Source: Bacillota bacterium (GTDB lineage: Bacteria > Bacillota > Clostridia > Acetivibrionales > JAFADI01). From it: a DNA stretch of 7,582 nucleotides. The stretch spans positions 1 to 7,582 of the forward strand of contig JAFADI010000109.1 in assembly GCA_023424965.1 (NCBI GenBank), written 5' to 3'. Shown piece by piece: positions 1-5,514 of the stretch. Made by a program: the position numbers and the translations under genes. Numbering within the stretch: position 1 is the first letter of the stretch; every line of letters starts with the position of its first letter. A model generated the notes under the pieces. It ran no database searches. It saw only the letters and a program-made list of their open reading frames with translations, and was not told the origin of the DNA.

Positions 1-315
1 GGAGAATCCTTCCTTTCTTTATTCCTGAACCGTTTTGGAGGTAAAGGCCTCTATATCCTTGACGAGCCGGAAGCCGCACTGTCTCCTTCCCGTCAGATGT
101 CCATGCTCAGCCGCATGCACCAGCTGATAAAGTCGGATTCGCAATTCATCATCGCCACCCATTCCCCCATCATCATGGCCTATCCCGATTCAATCATCTA
201 TCAAATAAAAGATGGAGGCTTTGAAGCGGTGAAGTATGAGGACACCGACCACTACAAGGATACCAGAGCTTTTATTTCCAATCCCCAAAAGATGCTGGAC
301 ATCCTTATGGAATGA
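1..315 (+). CDS. Predicted ABC-type/AAA ATPase, C-terminal part (5' end outside window)
   Basis: The open frame enters from the left edge and ends at TGA 313-315, giving 104 visible residues. The first residues, GESFL, look like the end of a signature-type motif. They are followed by a Walker B strand LYILDEPEAALS (bases 49-84, D and E at 61-66) with a D-loop-like AALS. A switch-histidine motif ATHSP follows, with the His codon at 160-162. The order signature, Walker B and H-switch, plus the ending NPQKMLDILME, fits the stand-alone predicted ATPases grouped as COG3910 (SMC/ABC-like fold, single polypeptide, cytoplasmic). The Walker A region lies upstream, outside the window. The physiological role of this family is not settled, and I infer only ATP binding and hydrolysis. 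The next gene on the same strand starts 95 bases later and may be co-transcribed. Confidence 0.85.
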   Translation, partial: GESFLSLFLNRFGGKGLYILDEPEAALSPSRQMSMLSRMHQLIKSDSQFIIATHSPIIMAYPDSIIYQIKDGGFEAVKYEDTDHYKDTRAFISNPQKMLDILME

Positions 316-410
316 AATGTGCAATAGTCTCTTGCGTTGTTTGTAACATTTGCCGGATTGATTTTGATTGGAACTGTACTTTTGGAGACAATAAAAAGCA
401 GGTGATTACT

Positions 411-872
411 ATGTGGAATCTTGCTTTCTGGACTTTTTTCGTGACGGCGCTGACAATGGCAGGGGTATCGGTAGCGCTTCGCAAACTGCGCTTTGCCGAC
501 ATTCAGGTAATGATAATGATTGCTGCTGTTTCAATGGCTTGTGACATGATTTTTTGCAAGCAACTGGAACTGTATCATTATGTCAGCATGGAATACAGGG
601 GCTGGTACAGCTTCTGGGCGAATCTTTTTATCTGCCCGGCCTTTGGATTGGTTTTTATTAAGTTTATCCCAAAAGGTTTAAAAAGAATTGCGGTGTACAT
701 TGCCGTGTGGACGGCAGTGTTTACGCTGTTTGAGCTTTTTATTGCAAAGCCTTCCGGCATACTGTTTTATCCCCGTTGGAAGATCATCCCTTACTCGCCT
801 ATTGGTTACGTCCTGGTTCTTACCTGGGAATACATTTATTTTATCCTCGTGGAGAAGCGTGTAAAACACTAA
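411..872 (+). CDS. Small multi-pass membrane protein, CBO0543-like
   Basis: 153 residues from ATG 411, which has an AGGTGAT ribosome site just upstream (400-406). The frame stays open back to ATG 312, which overlaps the previous stop, but those extra 33 residues are Cys-rich, hydrophilic in places and unlike the family, so 411 is preferred. About four to five hydrophobic segments are visible: residues 4-22, 31-49, 66-84, 92-111 and 129-147. The core IPKGLK (86-91), then W100 and E108, matches the spacing of FPKGLK, W106 and E114 in the protein at 5515-6051, which carries the clearer CBO0543-family signature. The two are therefore probably distant paralogues. Function is unknown; the location is the cytoplasmic membrane. 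No enzyme motif is seen. It may be read through from the ATPase gene. Confidence 0.75.
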   Translation: MWNLAFWTFFVTALTMAGVSVALRKLRFADIQVMIMIAAVSMACDMIFCKQLELYHYVSMEYRGWYSFWANLFICPAFGLVFIKFIPKGLKRIAVYIAVWTAVFTLFELFIAKPSGILFYPRWKIIPYSPIGYVLVLTWEYIYFILVEKRVKH

Positions 873-1034
873 ACATAAGTCTACTTTAAATAGGCTAAAA
901 GCAAAGGTATCTTCCCATTTTAAATCCACATAATGAAATATCCTCCAGACAGCCCCGGTTTAAAAAATCCAAAATGTAAAAATTCCGTAATAAAAAGTAA
1001 AAATATTTAAGTATGTGTCGCCGGGTTCGTCCTA

Positions 1035-1040
1035 TACAAT
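1035..1040 (+). promoter_or_regulatory. Possible -10 box of the arabinanase promoter
   Basis: TACAAT (within TATACAAT) lies downstream of an AT-rich, A-run-containing tract (961-1010) that could act as an UP element. The matching -35 position (about 1012-1017, TATGTG) is poor, so the promoter may need an activator or another sigma factor. A perfect palindrome begins 16 bases downstream. Confidence 0.3.
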
Positions 1041-1055
1041 AATGAGGTACACTAT

Positions 1056-1067
1056 ATGACGCGTCAT
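1056..1067. promoter_or_regulatory. Perfect 12-bp palindrome, candidate operator
   Basis: ATGACGCGTCAT reads identically on both strands. It sits just downstream of the candidate -10 box at 1035-1040, at about +10 to +20 of the inferred transcript, where a repressor site would block the arabinanase promoter. The regulator is not identifiable from this window. Confidence 0.4.
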
Positions 1068-1108
1068 GATTGACCTGAACAGCATTGATTCACAGACATG
1101 TATTGGGT

Positions 1109-1120
1109 ATCTCTAGAGAT
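1109..1120. promoter_or_regulatory. Second perfect 12-bp palindrome in the leader
   Basis: ATCTCTAGAGAT is a perfect 12-bp palindrome whose centre lies 53 bases from that of the palindrome at 1056-1067. The two sequences differ, so they would not bind the same protein unless specificity is loose. It is too tight to fold into a stable RNA hairpin, so a protein site is more likely than an RNA element. The role is inferred from position only. Confidence 0.3.
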
Positions 1121-1131
1121 CTGCAAAATGG

Positions 1132-1209
1132 CACCTCCCGCGCAAAGCATTTCAAACGTCCGGAATGAGTGCACCATGATGGTACGTATTGCATGCGGCG
1201 GGCTGGGTG
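1132..1209 (+). other. Foldable leader segment before the arabinanase gene
   Basis: CACC (1132-1135), CCCGC (1137-1141) and GCAA (1142-1145) can pair with TTGC (1189-1192), GCGGG (1198-1202) and GGTG (1206-1209). This gives a 13-bp interrupted stem closing a region that holds a small ACCATGATGGT hairpin-like repeat (1173-1183). The stem ends about 20 bases before the ribosome site, so it could influence translation or transcription. The GCAAAGC string recalls the c-di-GMP-I riboswitch core, but the remaining conserved core positions do not fit. Confidence 0.3.
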
Positions 1210-1242
1210 GAAACAGGTTAATAATTGAAAGGAGCTAAAAGT

Positions 1243-2769
1243 ATGGAAAATGTAGGACGAAAGAGTGTAAAAAACTTATTGCCCCTATTGCTTGTTCTGT
1301 CAGTATTGTTGACAATGGTGGTTCTCCCGGGTTCGGCAGGAGCCTATGGTCCGTCAACACTGTATACGCCTCCATCCAGCGATCCAAATCCCGGATGCCT
1401 GTATGCACGTGCAATGCAGCTCCAGTACCAGAGCACCTCCTCCAACAACGGAAAGATGTATGCCACCTTTGAGCAGTACAAGAGTGGCACGCCGGTGTTC
1501 CCGATTTATGAAAGCACCAACAATGGACAGTCCTGGACACAGGTGGGAAGTGTTTCCGATACGGTAAACGGATGGGGTATGCGTTACCAGCCCTTCCTTT
1601 ATGAACTTCCCCAGGCAATCGGAAATCTGGCCAAGGGAACTCTGCTCTGTGCAGGAAACTCTATTCCGAATGACCTTTCAAAAACCAAGATCGATATTTA
1701 CTACAGCACCAACCTGGGCAGGTCGTGGACTTTCCTCAGTTCTGTGGCAAGCGGCGGCAGGGCTGACCCCAACGGCTCCAATGATCCCGTATGGGAACCC
1801 TTCCTTTTGGTTTCCAACAACAAGCTTATCTGCTTCTACTCCGATGAGCGTGATGCCAGCCATAATCAGAAAATAGTCCATCAGACTTCCACCAACGGCA
1901 CCACCTGGGGAAGTGTTGTGAATGACGTGGCTCTGGGCTCATTGCGCCCCGGAATGCCGGTTATCGCAAGAATGGCCAACGGGAATTACATCATGACCTA
2001 TGAGATCGTGGGTTTGAGCGGAAATCCCTGCCACTACCAGACCTCATCAAATCCTGAGTCATGGAATGCTTCCAGCCAGGGAACGAAGTTTGGTTCCGGC
2101 GGTTCGCCTTATGTAACCGTAATGCCTAACGGAAAGATCGTTCTCGGCACATACGGCACCGGAAATGTCTATGTAAACGCGAATAACATGAGCGGAGGTA
2201 TCGCCAATATTTCCACAGGCCTTGGCTCCAGCTACACCCGTTGCCTCCTGGGCCTTGCCAACGGAAGACTGTTCATCATCGGCGGCGGTGCCATCGGTGG
2301 TAGCAGCAGCAGCAACAGGGTAACCTACCGTGACCTGGATGTAGGCACCAGCATGGTGACTCCGAACAGATTTGAATCCTACAACTATCCCAATTATTTT
2401 TGGAGACACTATAATTTTGAAGGCCTGCTTCAAAACAATGTCTCCCCTATTGAAGATTCCCAGTTCAGGGTTGTGCCCGGCCTCGCTGATTCTTCCTCTG
2501 GAAATGTTTCTTTCGAGTCCCTCAACTTCCCGGGCTATTACCTGAGGCATTCCAATTATGTCCTGAGTGTGAAACAGAATGATGATTCCGCAACCTTCAA
2601 GGCAGATGCAACCTTTAAGCAGGTGGCGGGGCTTGCGAATTCAAGCGCATTCTCCTACCAGTCATACAACAATCCCACCAGGTACATAAGGCATTACGAC
2701 TATAAGCTGAGGATTGATCCCATCAGCACCGATACGGAAAAGGCGGATGCGACCTTCTATAAACGGTAA
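1243..2769 (+). CDS. Secreted GH93-like exo-arabinanase (sialidase-fold beta-propeller) with C-terminal CBM42/AbfB domain
   Basis: 508 residues from ATG 1243, with AAAGGAG 8 bases upstream; an in-frame TTG at 1225 lies before that site and is rejected. Residues 1-34 form a signal peptide (N-terminal KSVK, hydrophobic 12-28, SAGA cleavage before Y35), so the enzyme is exported. Residues about 40-365 carry Asp-box-like blade motifs, STNNGQSW (91-98), STNLGRSW (155-162), TSTNGTTW (215-222) and TSSNPESW (267-274), typical of six-bladed sialidase-fold propellers. WEPFL (E185) and MTYE (E254) resemble the paired catalytic glutamates of GH93 exo-1,5-alpha-L-arabinanases. Residues about 375-508 are an AbfB beta-trefoil with three repeats, each with an RH pair (H389, H436, H484), the arabinofuranose-binding fold. 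The likely role is trimming arabinan or arabinose side chains outside the cell. It is commonly labelled only as sialidase/BNR repeat, but the CBM42 points to arabinan. No dockerin, S-layer or anchor motif is seen. Confidence 0.85.
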   Translation: MENVGRKSVKNLLPLLLVLSVLLTMVVLPGSAGAYGPSTLYTPPSSDPNPGCLYARAMQLQYQSTSSNNGKMYATFEQYKSGTPVFPIYESTNNGQSWTQVGSVSDTVNGWGMRYQPFLYELPQAIGNLAKGTLLCAGNSIPNDLSKTKIDIYYSTNLGRSWTFLSSVASGGRADPNGSNDPVWEPFLLVSNNKLICFYSDERDASHNQKIVHQTSTNGTTWGSVVNDVALGSLRPGMPVIARMANGNYIMTYEIVGLSGNPCHYQTSSNPESWNASSQGTKFGSGGSPYVTVMPNGKIVLGTYGTGNVYVNANNMSGGIANISTGLGSSYTRCLLGLANGRLFIIGGGAIGGSSSSNRVTYRDLDVGTSMVTPNRFESYNYPNYFWRHYNFEGLLQNNVSPIEDSQFRVVPGLADSSSGNVSFESLNFPGYYLRHSNYVLSVKQNDDSATFKADATFKQVAGLANSSAFSYQSYNNPTRYIRHYDYKLRIDPISTDTEKADATFYKR

Positions 2770-2777
2770 TATGCCGA

Positions 2778-2794
2778 GGTGCACACAGTGCACC
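2778..2794. repeat. Short perfect hairpin after the arabinanase gene
   Basis: GGTGCAC (2778-2784) and GTGCACC (2788-2794) form a perfect 7-bp stem with a 3-base loop, starting 9 bases after the stop codon. No T-run follows on either strand, so it may stabilise the 3' end of the mRNA rather than terminate it. Confidence 0.45.
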
Positions 2795-2810
2795 AACAGA
2801 TATTGAAGAA

Positions 2811-2851
2811 AAGGGCCTCCTGCTATGGGCTAAGCCATGGCAGGGGGCCTT
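2811..2851 (-). terminator. Long hairpin between convergent genes, probable terminator of the 2865-3863 gene
   Basis: Arms 2811-2828 and 2835-2851 pair almost completely (one bulged G, two G-T wobbles) around a 6-base loop, GCTAAG. On the minus strand the stem runs into a T-rich tail, complement of 2800-2813 (CCCTTTTCTTC), as for intrinsic termination of the minus-strand gene that ends at 2865. On the + strand the tail is not T-rich, but the strong stem could still stop or protect the arabinanase transcript, so it may serve both genes. Confidence 0.7.
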
Positions 2852-2864
2852 GTCATGGGAGGAA

Positions 2865-3863
2865 CTATATAAGGCTTTCAAAGCTATTCTCCTGGAATCT
2901 TATTGTTCCGTAAATCAAAGCCAGCTTCTGGCTCATTTTTAAGTGGTCAAACATTTTCATTACAGCATCATAATCATATTTTTCACGGTTCAGTTCCTCA
3001 GTATTTACCACAAAGGGCTCCGTTTCCTCAAGGTCCTCTTGCGCTGTTTCTTTTTTAAACTTGTTATGGATTTTATCGAGCATGCTTCTTCGCGCTTGTA
3101 TTGTATGCAACACATTTTCCAGCAATGTGCCTTGCTCTTCGAGCGTTGCCGGCACATTCCCGTCGATGCCCAGACTTTCACTCGTAAAAAACACCAGCTG
3201 GTCCGCAGAAAAATTCATGCCGGGCCTTTCTTCCTCCGCTATTTGCGGGGTAAATTTGTTTAGCACATCGGACAAACTGCCTCCCAGGGCTTTATCTGTT
3301 GTAATATAAACCCCCTTTATGAATCTTGCTGCGAAATTAAGCATCTTCCTGAGGTCTTGCTTAATATAGTCTTCAACCCATTTTTTACGATTTTCGTATG
3401 TGTCCCTGGAAAGCGCATCCCGCACTTCGGGATCTTGTACCGCTATGCCCTGGGATTCAAAAAGCTCCAGACTGCTGTTTTCTCTTCGATCCGCACTCTC
3501 TGCACAAAGCTCCTGTATTCTATGCAAACCAACGGACACACATCTTTCCATAAAGTCATACATTTGATCCGCAAAACCAAAAAAAGAAGAAACTTCTTTA
3601 TCGCTTGATGCTTCCACTGGTGATAATTTGTTGAGCTCACGAAGCTTTATTTTCATATCCTCTTCCAGGTTCATTTTCGAAAAAGCATTCTTTTTGTCTG
3701 CCATACGGTTAATATTCTTTGATGTTTTTTCTTCCAGCCCGCCAACAGCCACGTTACTACCATTCCCTATTTTCAGGCTGCCATTTCCGGCAAATTTACT
3801 TTTAAAAGCATGATTGTCATACAGTTGAAACGATTTGTGGGCATTATTCCGGTTGATGTACAT
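2865..3863 (-). CDS. Unrecognised 332-residue, mostly helical protein
   Basis: I do not recognise this family. The start ATG at 3863 is well supported by AGGAGG (complement of 3872-3877) 8 bases upstream. There is no signal peptide and no membrane segment, so it looks cytoplasmic or exported by a non-Sec route. Residues 1-45 are Asn/Gly/Lys-rich and low in structure (MYINRNNAHKSF, GNGSLKIGNGSN). The rest looks helical and charged: 60-82, 90-125, 155-187 and a probable coiled coil at 240-282 (E/K/R/L-rich) before a helical C-terminus ending FESLI. Two Cys are at 108 and 120. The opening MYIN plus Asn is faintly like flagellin-type N-termini, and a SigD-like promoter lies upstream, so a motility or surface role is possible but is only inference. 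It forms a single-gene unit with its own terminator. Confidence 0.75.
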   Translation of the reverse strand: MYINRNNAHKSFQLYDNHAFKSKFAGNGSLKIGNGSNVAVGGLEEKTSKNINRMADKKNAFSKMNLEEDMKIKLRELNKLSPVEASSDKEVSSFFGFADQMYDFMERCVSVGLHRIQELCAESADRRENSSLELFESQGIAVQDPEVRDALSRDTYENRKKWVEDYIKQDLRKMLNFAARFIKGVYITTDKALGGSLSDVLNKFTPQIAEEERPGMNFSADQLVFFTSESLGIDGNVPATLEEQGTLLENVLHTIQARRSMLDKIHNKFKKETAQEDLEETEPFVVNTEELNREKYDYDAVMKMFDHLKMSQKLALIYGTIRFQENSFESLI

Positions 3864-3904
3864 TCTGTCTGCCTCCTGCTAAAAATATACAATTCTACAC
3901 AATA

Positions 3905-3932
3905 ATATCGGTGTTTGGGTTGCTGAATATTA
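3905..3932 (-). promoter_or_regulatory. SigD (sigma-28)-like promoter for the 332-residue protein gene
   Basis: Read on the minus strand there is ACCGATAT (complement of 3905-3912), one base off the Bacillus SigD -10 GCCGATAT. Sixteen bases upstream lies TAAT (complement of 3929-3932), three of four for the TAAA -35. The inferred transcript start near 3898 gives a leader of about 35 bases with AGGAGG well placed. A SigA match at the same spot (TATTAT) lacks a usable -35. Confidence 0.45.
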
Positions 3933-3968
3933 CATGTATTCCAGGATATATATTTAGGCAAATCATAC

Positions 3969-4002
3969 AAAAAAGAGTCTATAAGGTTATTCTTATAGGC
4001 TC
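3969..4002 (-). terminator. Intrinsic terminator of the PadR/HAAS operon
   Basis: GAGTCTATAAG (3975-3985) and CTTATAGGCTC (3992-4002) form an 11-bp stem with one G-T wobble and a 6-base loop. On the minus strand six T residues (complement of 3969-3974) follow the stem directly, about 90 bases after the stop codon at 4091. A T-rich stretch also follows on the + strand (4006-4010), so it may work in both directions. Confidence 0.85.
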
Positions 4003-4090
4003 CAATTTTTCTTCCGGCCTCCTGTCGAGATGGAATCCACAAGCTTTTGACCCGCGGGAGGGAATGATAAGAATATTCCCCGATCGTCCC
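4003..4090. other. 3' untranslated stretch after the HAAS gene
   Basis: Between the stop codon at 4091 and the terminator stem there is no gene. It contains an 8-bp palindrome CCCGCGGG (4051-4058) and a 6-bp stem GGGAAT/ATTCCC (4060-4065 with 4075-4080) without a T-run. It looks less AT-rich than the adjoining operon. I cannot assign it. Confidence 0.3.
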
Positions 4091-4933
4091 TTATGCTCCT
4101 TTTTCTTTATTTAAGTGGCTTACACTCAGAAATATAAAATATCCGACAATGCCGAATAGAATTAACACGATACACCAACTCGTATTTAGCTCTCCAAGTT
4201 TATTGACGTTAACGATTGACCCTATAATCCAAAGTACCCAGCAAATCGCGAAAAAAAATATGGCCATACCCCTGTAATTACTGCTGTAATCGGTGTTGGA
4301 AGCAGGTTTAATTCCTGTCTCAATAAAGTATTTAGCATTATTCACTATTAGGTCATGGCCAACCCTGTTACTATAATATTCACTCTTGATTTTTTCTGGA
4401 TAGACATATTTTATTTCTCCGGGAAAAGGCTCATTATTCTTACTGTTGTCAAAGCTGGGGGGCAATTCTTTAATTGCGACATAAGTAAGTTGATTATTGT
4501 TCTCATCGATAAAAATATCCTTTAAATACTTATCTAAGCCGGATATTCCTTCGTTTACAAATTTGTTTTCTGCCAATTTGATTTGTGCGTCCATAACATT
4601 ATATCGTTTGTTAAATTCCCACTGCACAAAATATGAGGTCGTAAGCAAAATGGCCGACACAAATAGAACTACTAAGGAAGATATAAACACATTTTTAGCA
4701 AAAAACTTTTGAAATTTCATAACTTGGGATAACTCGTTTCTTATCTGGAACTCTTCCCCAAATCTTTCTATTGCAATTCTGATACTCTCTTCTTCATTAA
4801 TTCCATTATCCTGCAATTCTTTTACAGTTTCTTTTAAATGAAGTGTCATTTCTTGTTTTAAATCTTGAGCCCCTTTAGACTTATCATTCGTATCCCTATA
4901 TATTGAATTTATGTATTTCTCTATTTTATCCAT
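4091..4933 (-). CDS. HAAS/permease-prefix-type membrane protein with extracytoplasmic domain, PadR partner
   Basis: 280 residues. Residues 1-75 are a charged helical domain (MDKIEKYINSIYRD, then EMTLHLKETVKELQDNG and EESIRIAIERFG), typical of HAAS or permease-prefix domains, which in Bacillota commonly sit beside PadR regulators. Then come TM1 (about 82-103), a roughly 118-residue polar, Asn/Lys/Tyr-rich segment (104-221) predicted outside the cell, TM2 (222-243) and TM3 (251-273), with a short KEKGA tail. The ATG shares one base with the upstream PadR stop (TAATG) and has GGGGAGGGTG (complement of 4938-4947) inside the padR end, so translation is coupled. The known theme is that the HAAS domain and PadR-type proteins form membrane-linked signalling pairs. 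The inferred role is a sensor or effector of envelope stress or a small molecule. No transporter or enzyme motif is seen in the outer part. Confidence 0.8.
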   Translation of the reverse strand: MDKIEKYINSIYRDTNDKSKGAQDLKQEMTLHLKETVKELQDNGINEEESIRIAIERFGEEFQIRNELSQVMKFQKFFAKNVFISSLVVLFVSAILLTTSYFVQWEFNKRYNVMDAQIKLAENKFVNEGISGLDKYLKDIFIDENNNQLTYVAIKELPPSFDNSKNNEPFPGEIKYVYPEKIKSEYYSNRVGHDLIVNNAKYFIETGIKPASNTDYSSNYRGMAIFFFAICWVLWIIGSIVNVNKLGELNTSWCIVLILFGIVGYFIFLSVSHLNKEKGA

Positions 4934-5268
4934 TATTCACCCTCCCCAAGAAACTTATCCACTATACTTTTAAAAAATTGCCACTCCATTTTCGTATTTT
5001 GTAAGTATTCCTTGCCCTTATCTGTGATATGGTGATATCTTCGTCTACCCCCACCGCTTAATGTGTCATCCCAGTACGAATTAACTAACCCGTTATTTTC
5101 AAGTCTTTTTAGTACAACATACATCGTTCCTTCCTTTATCTCAAAGGTTTTCCCACTGACATCCCTTATTCTTTTCGAGATGTCATACCCATATAGATCT
5201 TCATTTAGCAGTAGACTTAATAGAATACTTTCTATGTACCCCTTTATCATTTCTTTATTAATTTCCAA
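4933..5268 (-). CDS. PadR-family transcriptional repressor
   Basis: 111 residues, a winged-helix DNA-binding protein of the short PadR (PadR-s2) type. Features seen are LYGYDISKRI (25-34), a recognition region EGTMYVVLKRLENNGLV (46-62), the wing with GGGRRRYHHIT (72-82), and a C-terminal dimerisation helix (84-107). In the family the canonical GTLYP is here GTMYV, a mild variation. The start is TTG 5268: AGAGGTGAT (complement of 5273-5281) is correctly placed for it, while the next ATG (5250) has no good ribosome site. It is the first gene of a two-gene operon with the HAAS protein, overlapping it by one base. The promoter carries an inverted repeat over the -10/-35 spacer, so autoregulation is likely. 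Confidence 0.9.
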   Translation of the reverse strand: MEINKEMIKGYIESILLSLLLNEDLYGYDISKRIRDVSGKTFEIKEGTMYVVLKRLENNGLVNSYWDDTLSGGGRRRYHHITDKGKEYLQNTKMEWQFFKSIVDKFLGEGE

Positions 5269-5289
5269 ATCTTATCACCTCTCAAAACA

Positions 5290-5314
5290 ACTATAGCATA
5301 AATTACTCTATAGT
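5290..5314. promoter_or_regulatory. Inverted-repeat operator, probably for PadR
   Basis: ACTATAG (5290-5296) and CTATAGT (5308-5314) are perfect 7-bp arms separated by 11 bases. They cover the -10 box and touch the -35 of the operon promoter. The spacing of about two helical turns between half-site centres (18 bp) suits a winged-helix dimer. A neighbouring 12-bp palindrome TAAAGTACTTTA (5316-5327) overlaps the -35 and could be a second site. Confidence 0.6.
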
Positions 5315-5319
5315 GTAAA
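5290..5319 (-). promoter_or_regulatory. Promoter of the PadR/HAAS operon with extended -10
   Basis: On the minus strand the -35 is TTTACA (complement of 5314-5319, 5 of 6), the spacer is 18 bases and the -10 is TATAGT (complement of 5290-5295), preceded by TG one base away (extended -10). The leader to the TTG start at 5268 is short, leaving just room for the ribosome site. Confidence 0.7.
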
Positions 5320-5395
5320 GTACTTTATATAATATAATTAAATGGCATATAGATATTTTATAGGCGCCTTCTATCCTTCCCCCATGGTCTGTCTT

Positions 5396-5423
5396 AAAAA
5401 AGACGGTAATTTTGTCCACCGTC
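5396..5423 (-). terminator. Orphan terminator-like hairpin facing the PadR operon
   Basis: GACGGT (5402-5407) and ACCGTC (5418-5423) form a 6-bp stem with a 10-base loop. On the minus strand six T residues (complement of 5396-5401) follow. No minus-strand gene ends just to its right, so it either insulates the PadR promoter from antisense transcription or is left over from a lost gene. Confidence 0.4.
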
Positions 5424-5514
5424 CTTGTAAAAGCTTGCGTGTTCCGGAATACAAACCTGCAATCAAGTAAAAAATAGAAAGTGATATATAGTTAAGGTTG
5501 GAAGGTATCTTCAT

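Larger units (their letters stand above)
873..1242. other. Gene-free stretch with AT-rich tract and palindromes, upstream of the arabinanase gene
   Basis: No credible coding frame is seen here. From left to right it holds: a weak hairpin just after the stop of the previous gene (878-896); an AT-rich tract with several A-runs (961-1010); a TACAAT -10-like box (1035-1040) without a good -35; two perfect 12-bp palindromes (1056-1067 and 1109-1120); and a segment from 1132 to 1209 that can fold into a long-range stem. The ribosome site AAAGGAG (1228-1234) ends it. The 160-200 bases between the likely promoter and the start codon are long for a plain leader, which suggests regulation in the leader, but I cannot assign a known riboswitch class. 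Confidence 0.6.

Noticed and set aside
312..410. N-terminal extension of the first membrane protein from ATG 312, overlapping the previous stop codon
   Set aside because: The extra 33 residues are Cys-rich and do not fit the family, whereas ATG 411 has its own AGGTGAT ribosome site.
878..896. AGTCTA/TAGGCT hairpin as terminator of the 411-872 gene
   Set aside because: The stem is only 6 bp with a wobble, and A residues rather than T residues follow it on the + strand.
1121..1215. c-di-GMP-I (GEMM) riboswitch
   Set aside because: Only a GCAAAGC string fits; the first hairpin, the downstream GG-CU core and the tetraloop-receptor segment are not recognisable.
1225..1242. TTG 1225 as start of the arabinanase
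   Set aside because: The ribosome site AAAGGAG (1228-1234) lies inside that extension and is correctly spaced for ATG 1243, which also gives a normal signal peptide.
2059..2550. Minus-strand open frame of 163 codons inside the arabinanase gene
   Set aside because: It is antisense to a clearly folded, repeat-containing domain and has no ribosome site or recognisable product, so it is a shadow frame.
2943..3263. Plus-strand hydrophobic frame of 106 codons that looks like a membrane peptide
   Set aside because: It is antisense to the 332-residue gene; the hydrophobic look comes from complementing Lys/Glu-rich codons, and there is no ribosome site.
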